A program made the position numbers and the translations under genes. This document shows, piece after piece, positions 26,679-36,086 of a stretch of DNA of 64,000 bases. This DNA comes from Mangrovimonas xylaniphaga. GTDB lineage: Bacteria; Bacteroidota; Bacteroidia; Flavobacteriales; Flavobacteriaceae. Where the stretch lies: the NCBI RefSeq assembly GCF_001280435.1, contig NZ_LBIP01000013.1:868001-932000 (forward strand), written 5' to 3'. Every line of letters starts with the position of its first letter. Position 1 is the stretch's first letter. A model generated the notes under the pieces. That model was not told where the DNA came from. It ran no database searches and worked only from the letters and a program-made list of their open reading frames with translations.

Positions 26679-27475
26679 TAACCAGCAAAGTGGAAGTTGA
26701 GCATTTGCTTGGTCTTGGCATAGATCTCAGGAAATAGAGATTTAAACTCTTGAGGTGTTTCGATAAAAGTCTCAATAATTACAGCAATAAATTCAAATTG
26801 ATTGGTATAGGCATAATTCCTAAAGTATTCTGACTCTACCAATGATTTTCTCAACTCTTCATCCTTAGATAATAAATCTATCAACTCCTTGAATGAATCG
26901 GAAAAAATTGCTGAACTAACATCCCCTTCCTTGTAGCTATTCAAATGAATGGCATGGGCAAATTCATGGATCCCTAAATTCAAATTATCATTTTGAATTT
27001 CATAACCTGCTTCAAAATCTTTCCATGACAATACCAACGCTTGCAATTTAGGGTTGAATTCTCCTTTATGGTAGGAATCATTCATTTTAGAATAAAAGGC
27101 TTCTGGATAAATAAAAATCTTATCAATGAGCCCAATGTAAAAATCCCGGAATCCAAAGGTTAACATTACAGCAGTAGCAGAAATAAGCACTTTCATTTCT
27201 TCTGTCACTTCAACCCCATCTCTTCCAATAAAATCCTTATCCGAGATAAAAGAAGCCACCCTGTGCTCAAAAAAGCGTTGTTGTTTGGGATACAACTTTT
27301 TGTAGAAACTGAATTTATTTCGAAGAATGGAACGCTGTTTCTTATTTAATGACTTCAACAAAAAAGGAACATGCACGTAAAGTGGTCTTTTATATCTAAT
27401 CACATATCTAAATTCAAACATTCTCCATGCAAAGTACATAAGCATAAAAAAAAGTCCGACTAAAAAAACTCCCAT
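26675..27475 (-). CDS. MtfA-like zinc-dependent peptidase
   Basis: This 266-residue protein (ATG at 27475; a TTG eight codons upstream is less likely) has one N-terminal membrane helix (about 1-20) and a basic stretch, then a peptidase M90/MtfA domain. The zinc-binding HEFAH lies at about 170-174 within NLGIHEFAHAIHLNS, with a likely third ligand in FEFIAVIIETFIETP. E. coli MtfA binds the Mlc repressor and has aminopeptidase activity; the flavobacterial role is unknown. It stands alone, convergent with the nucleotidyltransferase, and has no evident tie to the peptide locus. Confidence 0.85.
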   Translation of the reverse strand: MGVFLVGLFFMLMYFAWRMFEFRYVIRYKRPLYVHVPFLLKSLNKKQRSILRNKFSFYKKLYPKQQRFFEHRVASFISDKDFIGRDGVEVTEEMKVLISATAVMLTFGFRDFYIGLIDKIFIYPEAFYSKMNDSYHKGEFNPKLQALVLSWKDFEAGYEIQNDNLNLGIHEFAHAIHLNSYKEGDVSSAIFSDSFKELIDLLSKDEELRKSLVESEYFRNYAYTNQFEFIAVIIETFIETPQEFKSLFPEIYAKTKQMLNFHFAGY

Positions 27476-27610
27476 TACAGTTGAATCTACTCCCGTCAAA
27501 ATATTATGAAGATTTGATAATTAGTTTCACAAATAACGAGAAATACTTTGATTGATTATAAAAAATATCAACATTAACTTAACATTTTTTATACCATCGT
27601 TCAACAACAA

Positions 27611-27640
27611 CAAAAAAGCTCAGCATTTATAATGCTGAGC
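27611..27640 (-). terminator. Rho-independent terminator after tRNA-Arg
   Basis: GCTCAGCATT and AATGCTGAGC (27618-27640) form a perfect 10-bp stem with a 3-nt loop. On the minus strand it is followed by six T. It ends the transcript carrying yqeY and the tRNA. Confidence 0.9.
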
Positions 27641-27649
27641 CTTAATTTG

Positions 27650-27723
27650 TGACCGCGGAGGGATTCGAACCCCCAACCCTCAGAGCCGAAATCTGATATT
27701 CTATCCAGTTGAACTACGCAGCC
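27650..27723 (-). tRNA. tRNA-Arg (anticodon UCG)
   Basis: The minus strand folds into a complete cloverleaf of 74 nt. The acceptor stem is GGCTGCG with CGCGGTC (two G-U pairs), the anticodon stem TCAGA/TCTGA encloses the loop TTTCGGC, and the T-arm contains GGTTCGAATCC. The anticodon TCG decodes CGA and, by wobble, CGG. CCA is not encoded and must be added afterwards. It lies 19 bp downstream of the yqeY stop on the same strand and ahead of a terminator, so it is probably processed from a joint transcript. Confidence 0.95.
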
Positions 27724-27742
27724 AATAATACTTTATCTCTCA

Positions 27743-28192
27743 CTAAGACAATTTAGCCTTAACTATACTTGCAATAGTCTTTCCATCAGCTTTTCCCGCC
27801 AATTCTTGGTTAACAGCTCCCATTACTTTTCCCATATCTTTCATTCCCTCTGCACCAACTTTTGCTATAGTAGCAACCACAACAGCTTCTACCTCTTCAT
27901 CGCTCAATTGCTCCGGTAAAAATTGACTGATTACTTCTGCCTGAGCCAATTCTGGCTCGGCCAAATCCTCCCTATTTTGCTCCATAAAAATAGTGGCGCT
28001 ATCCTTACGTTGCTTTACAAGTTTAGAAACAATTTTCAATTCCTGCTCTTCGGTTAGACCTTCTGCAGATCCTGATTCGGTTTGCGCCAACAAAATCTCA
28101 GATTTAATAGCTCTCAAAGCCGCCAAAGCTGTTTGATCTTTAGCCTTCATTGCCGTTTTCATAGCAACCATTACTTCTTCCTGTAAACTCAT
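27743..28192 (-). CDS. yqeY: GatB/YqeY domain protein
   Basis: This 149-residue, mostly helical protein begins MSLQEEVMVAMKTAMKAKDQTALAALRAIKSE, the standard YqeY start. An upstream in-frame Met at 28327 would add 45 unrelated residues read through the ftsZ terminator, so 28192 is chosen. The family shares a domain with the tRNA-binding tail of GatB amidotransferase, and the C-terminal part KDMGKVMGAVNQELAGKADGKTIASIVKAKL matches it. The stand-alone protein has no firmly established role. It follows ftsZ, as in many Bacteroidota, but beyond a terminator. A TATCTTCG about 25 bp upstream is a possible -7 element. Confidence 0.9.
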   Translation of the reverse strand: MSLQEEVMVAMKTAMKAKDQTALAALRAIKSEILLAQTESGSAEGLTEEQELKIVSKLVKQRKDSATIFMEQNREDLAEPELAQAEVISQFLPEQLSDEEVEAVVVATIAKVGAEGMKDMGKVMGAVNQELAGKADGKTIASIVKAKLS

Positions 28193-28280
28193 AATAGGGT
28201 GTTTTATTGAACTGCGAAGATAATAAAAAATTAAGATTGCATCTGTCAGTTTTGGGATTGAAAAACCACTTGTTTTACAA

Positions 28281-28322
28281 AAATAAAAAACCCGGAAAGC
28301 CACCATAATACCTCCCGGGTTT
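28281..28322 (-). terminator. Terminator at the end of the dcw operon
   Basis: On the minus strand AAACCCGG and CCGGGTTT form an 8-bp stem around a loop of about 19 nt, followed by TTTATTTT. It lies 35 bp behind the ftsZ stop and ends the division gene cluster. The long loop makes it a medium-strength terminator. Confidence 0.75.
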
Positions 28323-28356
28323 GACACAAGTGTGATACACTAAACTAAATTTGCTA

Positions 28357-30321
28357 TTAATCTACGTTGTCGTGTAAAAATGAATTGTTACTCCTTAATT
28401 GAATGTCATCGTTGTCGTCAGTTCCAACAGACATTCTGGAAGCATTGGTTTCAGAAGAGTGCTGAGACTCTGCCAAATTCACACCCTGTCGTTTGTAAGC
28501 AGGTTCTTTTTCTATTTCGTCAATTTTCGCTGTATTGAATTTATAGTTGAAGTCCTTCATTTTACGACGTCTCTCATCGGCACGCTCTTTTAGAAGGTCA
28601 GAGATAGGACTATTCATAGGATCCACTTCTTCTACTTCACGTCTTTGAGGTTGCTCAGGCTCTACGACCTTACGTTCAAAAATGATATCCTCTTCAACTT
28701 TAGTTTCTCTTTTCAACTTAGCTTGACTGCTAGATGTATCATTATCCATAAAGTCGTCCAAAGCGTAACGTTTTTCACCTTGTTCATTGGCTTCTGTTAC
28801 TGGAATAACTTCAATATGGTCATTTACCTTTATGTTTTTGATCTCTCTAATGCTTCGTATTTCATCATCAAGATTGAACAACATTTTAGGCTCATTTCCC
28901 ATACCATGCTTAGGCTTCTCTTCCTGTTTTGGAGGTGTACTTAAAGGCAAATCGAAAGTCAAGGAAATCTGCTCTTCTTGCTCATATTCCCTTGTAATCT
29001 TCTTCTCTTCCTTAACCTCTTGAACCGGAGTGATGATAAAATCTTCTTCACTCATAGTTTTGTGGTCTAAAACCTCTTCGTAAGAAACATTGATATTCTT
29101 GATAAACTCGGTTGTTGGAATCAATTCAGAATGCGGCTTAGCTTGAGCCACTTCTTCCTCTTCTTCATCCATCAAGGTGTGAACTACCATTTTTGGAGCC
29201 TTAGGCTCTTCCTTTTCCAAAACAATATCTGGAGTAATGATCGCAGGATCTTGTTCCTTCACCTTTACTTCATCCTTATCATCTTCAAGGGCGTGAACCA
29301 CTTTCTTTATTTCGGTATTGGAAATCTCGTGTTGTTGATCAATGTTAAATCCAGTAGCAATGATGGTTACAGAGATAGATTCTTGAAGCGATTCATCTTC
29401 ACCTACCCCCATAATGATATTGGCACCATGACCAGCTTCGTTTTGAATGTGGTCATTGATTTCTCCAATTTCATCGATAGTAATTTCCTGAGATCCAGAA
29501 ACGATAAGCAACAATACGTTTTTGGCTCCAGTAATTTTATTATCGTTCAACAATGGCGAATCCAAAGCTTTCATAATAGCTTCCTGTGCACGCGTTTTAC
29601 CGGAAGCAGAAGCAGACCCCATTATAGCGGTTCCACTATTGCTTAATACGGTTTTGGCGTCACGTAAATCGATGTTTTGGGTATAGTGATGCGTAATTAC
29701 TTCCGCTATACCTCTAGACGCGGTGGATAACACCTCATCAGCCTTTGAGAATCCAGCCTTAAACCCTAAGTTACCATAAACCTCACGCAGTTTGTTGTTA
29801 TTGATAACGATCAAGGAATCTACATGACTTCTCAGTTTTTCAATTCCTCTTTGGGCTTGCTCGTTTCTTGTCTTTCCTTCGAATTGGAAAGGCATGGTCA
29901 CAATTCCTACAGTTAAAACATCCAGTTCTTTCGATAATTTGGCGATTACAGGAGCTGCTCCAGTACCAGTTCCACCGCCCATTCCTGCAGTAATGAATAC
30001 CATTTTTGTATTGGTATCCAACATGCGTTTGATATCTTCTAAACTTTCCAAAGCAGCTTGCTCCCCAACTTCTGGGTTGGCACCTGCTCCTAATCCTTCG
30101 GTTAAATTTACCCCTAATTGGATCTTGTTTGGGACACCACTATTTTGTAGTGCTTGAGAGTCTGTATTACAAATCACAAAGTCAACGCCCTTAATTCCTT
30201 GCTGGAACATGTGGTTGATGGCGTTGCTTCCTCCACCTCCAACACCAATCACCTTGATAACGTTGGATTGGTTTTTTGGTAAATCGAATGCAATATTCCC
30301 AAATTCGTTAATGTTGCTCAT
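28357..30321 (-). CDS. ftsZ: Cell division protein FtsZ with long C-terminal extension
   Basis: This tubulin-like GTPase polymerises into the division ring. Residues 20-330 hold the GTPase core, with GVGGGGSNA (26-34), the tubulin signature GGGTGTG (115-121), and the T7-loop region with NLGFKAGFSKADEVL in the usual place. At 654 residues it is much longer than the roughly 380-residue E. coli protein. Residues about 340-620 form an acidic, Lys/Glu-rich, probably disordered linker. The very end (DDIQLRSNNSFLHDNVD) may be the conserved partner-binding peptide, in a form unlike the usual one. It is the last gene of the dcw cluster, 30 bp after ftsA. Confidence 0.96.
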   Translation of the reverse strand: MSNINEFGNIAFDLPKNQSNVIKVIGVGGGGSNAINHMFQQGIKGVDFVICNTDSQALQNSGVPNKIQLGVNLTEGLGAGANPEVGEQAALESLEDIKRMLDTNTKMVFITAGMGGGTGTGAAPVIAKLSKELDVLTVGIVTMPFQFEGKTRNEQAQRGIEKLRSHVDSLIVINNNKLREVYGNLGFKAGFSKADEVLSTASRGIAEVITHHYTQNIDLRDAKTVLSNSGTAIMGSASASGKTRAQEAIMKALDSPLLNDNKITGAKNVLLLIVSGSQEITIDEIGEINDHIQNEAGHGANIIMGVGEDESLQESISVTIIATGFNIDQQHEISNTEIKKVVHALEDDKDEVKVKEQDPAIITPDIVLEKEEPKAPKMVVHTLMDEEEEEVAQAKPHSELIPTTEFIKNINVSYEEVLDHKTMSEEDFIITPVQEVKEEKKITREYEQEEQISLTFDLPLSTPPKQEEKPKHGMGNEPKMLFNLDDEIRSIREIKNIKVNDHIEVIPVTEANEQGEKRYALDDFMDNDTSSSQAKLKRETKVEEDIIFERKVVEPEQPQRREVEEVDPMNSPISDLLKERADERRRKMKDFNYKFNTAKIDEIEKEPAYKRQGVNLAESQHSSETNASRMSVGTDDNDDIQLRSNNSFLHDNVD

Positions 30322-30351
30322 ATAATTAGTTCTTTACTGGATTTATATTAA

Positions 30352-31695
30352 TTATTCTGCGTTATCTAAAAAATCTTTTACTCGTTCTGTTAGTTTATCC
30401 AAGAAGGATTTTCGCTCCTTTCTTGGCGGTTCCTGAGGTTGCTCTTCCTCAACAATATCTTCAGCAGGAGTCGGCTCTACTTCAGGTTCTTCAACCACTT
30501 CCTCAACAACTTCTTCCTCAATCCGTCTGCGCTCTTGACGTTTCAAACCGTCCATCACCAAACCAACAGCTGTAGCATATAGAGGGCTAGCCACATCTTC
30601 GTCACTGTCTCCAGCCAAATGCTCGTTAGGATACCCAATTCTGGTATCCATTCCTGTGATATATTCTACCAATTGCTTTAGGTGTTTTAATTGGGCACCT
30701 CCACCCGTCAACACAATTCCTGCAATCAGTTTCTTTTTCTGCTCTTCGTGGCCATAGTTTTTGATTTCCACATAGACTTGTTCTATGATTTCAACCACAC
30801 GTGCATGGATAATCTTGGACAGGTTTTTCAAAGTAATTTCCTTTGGTTCCCTTCCTCTCAATCCTGGAATGGACACAATCTCGTTATCCTTGTTTTCACC
30901 TGGCCATGCCGATCCAAACTTTATTTTCAACAATTCGGCCTGCTTTTCAATGATTGAACAGCCCTCCTTGATATCTTCTGTAATTACGTTTCCTCCAAAA
31001 GGAATTACCGCCGTATGACGGATGATTCCATCCTTGAAAACCGCTAAATCGGTAGTACCTCCCCCTATGTCGATAAGCGCGACTCCTGCTTCCTTTTCTT
31101 CTTGGCTCAAAACGGCATTAGCAGATGCTAAGGGTTCCAAGGTAATGCCTTCCAACTCCAACCCGGAACTTTTTACACATCGACCAATATTTCTGATAGA
31201 GGACACTTGCCCAACTACCACATGGAAGTTAGCTTCCAAACGTCCACCATACATTCCAATTGGCTCTTTGATTTCGGCTTGACCATCTACTTTGTACTCT
31301 TGAGGCAATACATGAATGATCTCTTCACCAGGCAACATCACCAATTTGTGCACTTGATTGATCAACATGTCAATATCATCATCATCAATTACCTTATCGG
31401 AATTTGTTCTAGTGATATAATCGCTATGTTGCAAACTACGAATGTGTTGTCCTGCGATACCTACAGTTACCCCTTCAATTTTATATCCAGATTCCGCTTC
31501 GGCTTCTTGAACCGCTTGCTGAATGGACTGAATGGTTTGGGTAATGTTGTTAACCACACCTCTGTGTACACCTAAACTTTTGGATTTTCCAATTCCAAGA
31601 ATCTCAACTTTTCCGTAATCATTTTTACGACCTATCATGGCCACAATCTTTGTGGTCCCTATGTCTAATCCTACTGAAATCTTATTATTTTCCAT
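30352..31695 (-). CDS. ftsA: Cell division protein FtsA
   Basis: This actin-like ATPase tethers FtsZ filaments to the membrane and recruits later division proteins. The phosphate-1 motif is GLDIGTTKIVAMIG (9-22), the phosphate-2 motif ALIDIGGGTTDLAVF (206-220), and the adenosine motif VLTGGGAQLKHL comes later. A Glu/Val/Pro-rich acidic linker (about 390-425) leads to the C-terminal amphipathic helix FLDKLTERVKDFL, the membrane anchor. The length (447) is slightly above the usual 420 because of the linker. It lies between ftsQ (3 bp) and ftsZ (30 bp). Confidence 0.95.
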   Translation of the reverse strand: MENNKISVGLDIGTTKIVAMIGRKNDYGKVEILGIGKSKSLGVHRGVVNNITQTIQSIQQAVQEAEAESGYKIEGVTVGIAGQHIRSLQHSDYITRTNSDKVIDDDDIDMLINQVHKLVMLPGEEIIHVLPQEYKVDGQAEIKEPIGMYGGRLEANFHVVVGQVSSIRNIGRCVKSSGLELEGITLEPLASANAVLSQEEKEAGVALIDIGGGTTDLAVFKDGIIRHTAVIPFGGNVITEDIKEGCSIIEKQAELLKIKFGSAWPGENKDNEIVSIPGLRGREPKEITLKNLSKIIHARVVEIIEQVYVEIKNYGHEEQKKKLIAGIVLTGGGAQLKHLKQLVEYITGMDTRIGYPNEHLAGDSDEDVASPLYATAVGLVMDGLKRQERRRIEEEVVEEVVEEPEVEPTPAEDIVEEEQPQEPPRKERKSFLDKLTERVKDFLDNAE

Positions 31696-31698
31696 TCC

Positions 31699-32418
31699 TT
31701 ACTTTTTGGTGCAGATGACCTGGTTATCAAATTTTAAGTTCACCGCTCTATAACTGTCAAGTGTTTTATCTTTATAGGCCATTTGGTAAAAAGCCTTGAG
31801 ATTATTTATTTTTTTGTCAAGTTGTTTTAAGGTTCCAACCTTCACTACAAAGTCGTTCAATCTAAATTTTAGTTCTATGGATTTGTCTTCGTTCTGGTGA
31901 ATTTCTACAACGTGCTGTTTTAAAAATTCATCTGTATAAACCTTATTAGCAATCTTGTAAACGTTTTGCAAATCGTTTTTCACTACAGTGCCAGTAACTA
32001 AAGGCACTCTTGCGGAATAATTTGCAGACAAAGGCATGTAGGAGCCTTCGGTGTCTATATAGTAGGATGCGTTTGTATTTACTCTTGCAATAGGTTGTTT
32101 TTGCTCAATTTCTGTGGTGATCACTCCATCAACACTCATAAATACTTGAGCTTCCTTAATCAATGGGTTAGAATTCAGGGCAGTCTCTAGGTATTTCAAA
32201 TCTATAATTTCTTTAGGCTTGTTTGCAATTGGCTGTTCATTTTGTATTAACAACTTACTAACAGCCTGATGCGTAATGAATAAATTATCATCTCCAACAA
32301 AGTTGATTTGCGGGGCACTTACCCTGCGTTTGGCATTTCTTACAGAGGAAAACGCAAACAGCCCACTCACCATAATGAGCAGGATCATCAGCTTTATATG
32401 TCCTTTGTTAATTCGCAA
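31699..32418 (-). CDS. ftsQ: Cell division protein FtsQ/DivIB
   Basis: This 239-residue bitopic membrane protein links early cytoplasmic and late periplasmic division proteins. It has a short cytoplasmic start (MRINKGHIK), one membrane helix (about 10-25), a POTRA-like part (residues 37-110, with FVGDDNLFITHQAVSKLL) and a beta domain that includes the conserved YYIDTEGSYMPLS. The gene overlaps the 3' end of murC by 11 bp and is followed 3 bp later by ftsA. FtsQ sequences vary widely; the call rests on topology, the YIDxxG motif and position. Confidence 0.87.
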   Translation of the reverse strand: MRINKGHIKLMILLIMVSGLFAFSSVRNAKRRVSAPQINFVGDDNLFITHQAVSKLLIQNEQPIANKPKEIIDLKYLETALNSNPLIKEAQVFMSVDGVITTEIEQKQPIARVNTNASYYIDTEGSYMPLSANYSARVPLVTGTVVKNDLQNVYKIANKVYTDEFLKQHVVEIHQNEDKSIELKFRLNDFVVKVGTLKQLDKKINNLKAFYQMAYKDKTLDSYRAVNLKFDNQVICTKK

Positions 32419-33763
32419 CGCTCAACGCCTGTTTTATAGATTGCACTTCTTCTCCTATATCGCCAGCCCCCAATGTTAAAACCACTGTAGCTTCCGATGC
32501 TTTTATAGCCGAAATCAACTCCGATTTTTCAACCAAAGCCTTATGGCTATTTGATACTTTATCCAACAACCATTGAGAAGTTACCCCTTCAATTGGCAAC
32601 TCTCTAGCTGGATAGATATCCAATAATATCAATTCATCAAATTTTGACAACTGCTCGGCAAATTCATCCACAAAATCACGCGTTCTACTGAATAAATGAG
32701 GTTGAAATACAGCCAAGACCCTTTGCCCTGGATACATTTCCCTTACAGCTTCATAAACAGCTCTAATTTCTTCCGGATGATGCGCATAGTCATCAATCAA
32801 TACCTTATCATTTGTTTTGATATGATAAGTAAATCTGCGTTTAACCCCCTTATAAGACGCTAATGCTTTGGCGAGCTGCTGGTGAGGGACTCCATATTCT
32901 GCAGACATCGCCAAGGCAATTAACGCATTCGACAGATTGTGTCTACCAGGTAGGTCAAATTTGAAATCTTCAAGTATGGTTCCATTAGGTGTTTTTACAT
33001 CAAACACATAGGCACCACCTTCTATTCTAATATTTTGTGCAGCATAGTCGGAATCATCCTCTATACCGTATGTTATTCCTTTTAAAGGCAAACCATTTCT
33101 AACAAACAGTTTCCCTTCTGGTTTTAATTGCTTTGTAAACTGAACAAACGATTCCTGAAGCGCTTCCTTTTCGCCATAGATATCCAAATGGTCGGCGTCC
33201 ATAGAGGTGATACAAGCCATATTTGGAAACAAGGTTAAAAAGGACCTGTCAAATTCATCTGCTTCAACAACTGTGACCTCAGTTCCTTCCAAAATCAAGT
33301 TGGAATTATAGTTTTGACTGATTCCTCCCAAAAAAGCGGTTACTTCTACCCCACACTCCTTCAACAAATGCCCAAGTATACTAGTGGTTGTGGTTTTCCC
33401 GTGAGTTCCCGCCACAGCCAGACAGAAGGTTTGCTTGGTAATTTCTCCCAACACCGCCGAACGCTTCATTACCATAAAACCATTGGATTTGAAATATTCC
33501 AATTCTTTGTGATCTTTTGGCACTGCGGGTGTATACACCACTAAGGTATTTTCAGTATTTAGAAAACGCTCCTCAATTTGACCTACAGCATCTTCAAAAT
33601 GAACTTTAACACCGAGTTCTTCCAAGGCAACCGTCACTTCGGTCTTGGTTTTATCATACCCAGCCACATACTTATTGTTGGCCGCAAAATATCGCGCCAA
33701 AGCACTCATGCCAATACCTCCAATTCCTATAAAATAGACGTTATGTATGTGTTTAAATTCCAT
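32408..33763 (-). CDS. murC: UDP-N-acetylmuramate-L-alanine ligase
   Basis: It joins L-alanine to UDP-MurNAc with ATP in the cytoplasm, starting the stem peptide. The 451 residues show the N-terminal UDP-binding GIGGIGMSALA (13-23), the P-loop GTHGKTTTT (119-127), the EADEFDRSFL segment of the central domain and DDYAHHPEEI in the C-terminal domain, all characteristic of MurC. It lies directly behind murG (no gap) and overlaps ftsQ. Confidence 0.96.
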   Translation of the reverse strand: MEFKHIHNVYFIGIGGIGMSALARYFAANNKYVAGYDKTKTEVTVALEELGVKVHFEDAVGQIEERFLNTENTLVVYTPAVPKDHKELEYFKSNGFMVMKRSAVLGEITKQTFCLAVAGTHGKTTTTSILGHLLKECGVEVTAFLGGISQNYNSNLILEGTEVTVVEADEFDRSFLTLFPNMACITSMDADHLDIYGEKEALQESFVQFTKQLKPEGKLFVRNGLPLKGITYGIEDDSDYAAQNIRIEGGAYVFDVKTPNGTILEDFKFDLPGRHNLSNALIALAMSAEYGVPHQQLAKALASYKGVKRRFTYHIKTNDKVLIDDYAHHPEEIRAVYEAVREMYPGQRVLAVFQPHLFSRTRDFVDEFAEQLSKFDELILLDIYPARELPIEGVTSQWLLDKVSNSHKALVEKSELISAIKASEATVVLTLGAGDIGEEVQSIKQALSVAN

Positions 33764-34858
33764 TTATTTCTTCAAAAGTTTTTCAACTTCATCCACAATG
33801 TCCTTGGTAGCATTTACCAAAGCCAATGTTTTAATATGTTTACTCAACGACTCTCTTTGCTCTTTTGAACTCAATAATTTTGAGAACTCAGATTGAAAGT
33901 CGTTATCTAAATCTTGTTCCTTTATCATTACCGCGGCCTGTTTTTCAACAATGGCCATGGCATTTTTGGTTTGGTGGTCTTCGGATACATTTGGCGACGG
34001 GATAAAAATCACAGGTTTTCCAACCACACATAATTCCGACACCGAACTTGCACCTGCCCTTGAAATGATAACATCTGCAGCAGCATAAGCCATATCCATA
34101 TTGTTCAAAAATGGATGCACCTGTACACCTTCCATTTCATTGTAGCGTTTATATTGTTGATAATACAACTTGCCACATTGCCAAATTATCTGGACATTTT
34201 GCTCTTGCAAATACTCCAGTTGGCTTTCCACCAATTCATTTATTCTTCTAGCCCCAAGACTTCCTCCCAAAACCAACAAGGTATGTTTACCGTGTTTTAA
34301 TTTGAAGATGTCTTTGGCTTCAATTGTTTTATTGTCTATCTCTAATAAATCCTGACGGATTGGGTTGCCCGTTTTTACCAATTTCTCCTTTGGAAAAAAA
34401 CGTTCCAAACCATCATAGGCCACACATACTTTATCTACCTTCTTTGCCAAAAGCTTATTGGTGATTCCTGGAAAGGAATTCTGCTCTTGGATCAAACTTG
34501 GAATATGTTTGGAAGACGCCACATACAGTAACGGCCCACTTGCAAATCCACCAGTACCAATAACGATATCCGGCTTGAAAGTTTTGATAATTTTCCGTGA
34601 ACGCAACAAACTAAGCCCCAATTTGAAAGGAAACATGGCATTTTTCAAAGTCAACTTACGTTGAATTCCAGAAATCCAAAGTCCCTCGATAGAATACCCA
34701 GCTTGGGGCACCTTTTCCATCTCCATTCTATCGCTAGCACCTACAAATAAGAATTTAGCCTTCGGGTAACGGGACTTTAATTCATTTGCAATGGCAATGG
34801 CAGGATAGATATGACCTCCTGTACCGCCTCCAGACAATATGATTTTATAGTTCCCCAT
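33764..34858 (-). CDS. murG: UDP-N-acetylglucosamine transferase MurG
   Basis: This 364-residue GT28 enzyme adds GlcNAc from UDP-GlcNAc to lipid I at the inner leaflet, giving lipid II. The signature [13 protein letters not shown] (10-22) lies at the N-terminus. The donor-domain motif [29 protein letters not shown] is complete. The ATG overlaps the ftsW stop (TAATG), pointing to translational coupling. Confidence 0.96.
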   Translation of the reverse strand: MGNYKIILSGGGTGGHIYPAIAIANELKSRYPKAKFLFVGASDRMEMEKVPQAGYSIEGLWISGIQRKLTLKNAMFPFKLGLSLLRSRKIIKTFKPDIVIGTGGFASGPLLYVASSKHIPSLIQEQNSFPGITNKLLAKKVDKVCVAYDGLERFFPKEKLVKTGNPIRQDLLEIDNKTIEAKDIFKLKHGKHTLLVLGGSLGARRINELVESQLEYLQEQNVQIIWQCGKLYYQQYKRYNEMEGVQVHPFLNNMDMAYAAADVIISRAGASSVSELCVVGKPVIFIPSPNVSEDHQTKNAMAIVEKQAAVMIKEQDLDNDFQSEFSKLLSSKEQRESLSKHIKTLALVNATKDIVDEVEKLLKK

Positions 34859-36060
34859 TATATCGCTTCACTTAAAATTTCAAGTGGATTTTCTTCAATA
34901 TTTATATCTTCTTCCTGCACTTTTATTTCTTCCCTTTGAGCACTTACACTCAAAATGATTCCTACCGCCAAACAGGTCATCCAAATAGAGGTTCCCCCAC
35001 TACTTATCAATGGCAACGTTTGTCCCGTAACAGGGAACAATTCTACGGCAACCGCCATATTGATCAAGGCCTGAAATACGATTGGTAAACCAACACCTAA
35101 GACCAGTAATTTTCCAAACACAGTATCCGACTTTTGGGATACAATTACCACCCTAAACAAAAACCATGAGTACATTAATAACAAAAACAAACCGCCTAAA
35201 AGACCGTACTCTTCTATGATAATTGCAAAAATGAAATCGGATGATGACTGTGGCAAAAAGTTCTTTTGAACACTTTTACCAGGACCAACCCCCTGGATAC
35301 CTCCAGAAGCAATTGCTATTTTGGCTTTTTCTATCTGATAATCTTCTTCGGTGTCTTCACCATTGGAGAAATTTTCTATTCGGCTTATCCACGTATCTAC
35401 CCTGTTGGGCATTAAATCGGGGAATGCTTTCGCTACCAAAACAAAGAATGCTAACCCTAAAATTCCAGAACCTACTATAACCGCCAAATGCCTTATGGGA
35501 TACCCGCCAATAAAGGTGAGCACCAATACCATTGCAAACATTATGGCCGTTGTTGAAAAATTCGCCGGCAAAATTAATATTAATACGAAAAAAACAGGCA
35601 TCCAAAGCGGCAAAATACTTTCCTTAAAGGCTACTTTTTTATCTTGAATTTTCGAAAGGTATCTCGCTACATACACCATCAACACCACAAAGGCCAAGGT
35701 TGAAGTTTGAAATGACATTCCCACAAGAGGAATCTGTATCCATCTACTCGCGTTAGCGCCCTCAATAGTAGTTCCTTGCAACATAGTAACCACCAACAAC
35801 ACCAAAACCACCGGCAACATTACCATGGACAAGCCCCTAAAATAGCGATACGGAATCTTATGCGTACCATACATGATTACAAAGCCCAGAAACAAATGCA
35901 CAAAATGCTTCACAAAAAATGTAAACGTGCCTCCTCCACCTACAGAGTACGCCAAATTACTGGACGCACTGTATACAGGAAGGAATGAGAAAATTGCCAA
36001 CAGGGCCACAATAGCCCATATTAAACGATCTCCTTTTATATTTTTAAACAACTTTTGCAC
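34858..36060 (-). CDS. ftsW: Septal peptidoglycan polymerase FtsW
   Basis: This 400-residue SEDS-family membrane protein has about ten helices and polymerises lipid II at the septum together with FtsI. SEDS features seen are [20 protein letters not shown], the loop [23 protein letters not shown] and the final [23 protein letters not shown]. The C-terminal 25 residues are acidic. It lies between murD (26 bp) and murG (1-bp overlap). Position and the paired FtsI support FtsW over RodA. Confidence 0.93.
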   Translation of the reverse strand: MQKLFKNIKGDRLIWAIVALLAIFSFLPVYSASSNLAYSVGGGGTFTFFVKHFVHLFLGFVIMYGTHKIPYRYFRGLSMVMLPVVLVLLVVTMLQGTTIEGANASRWIQIPLVGMSFQTSTLAFVVLMVYVARYLSKIQDKKVAFKESILPLWMPVFFVLILILPANFSTTAIMFAMVLVLTFIGGYPIRHLAVIVGSGILGLAFFVLVAKAFPDLMPNRVDTWISRIENFSNGEDTEEDYQIEKAKIAIASGGIQGVGPGKSVQKNFLPQSSSDFIFAIIIEEYGLLGGLFLLLMYSWFLFRVVIVSQKSDTVFGKLLVLGVGLPIVFQALINMAVAVELFPVTGQTLPLISSGGTSIWMTCLAVGIILSVSAQREEIKVQEEDINIEENPLEILSEAI

Positions 36061-36086
36061 GTTACTGCTACTTTTTATTCTTTATT

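Noticed and set aside
28193-28327. Longer yqeY starting at 28327
   Set aside because: The extra 45 residues are read through the ftsZ terminator and look non-coding; the family start is at 28192.
29131-29646. 171-codon plus-strand frame opposite ftsZ
   Set aside because: It runs opposite the ftsZ core and linker, is Phe/Ile-rich with no motif, and has no promoter.
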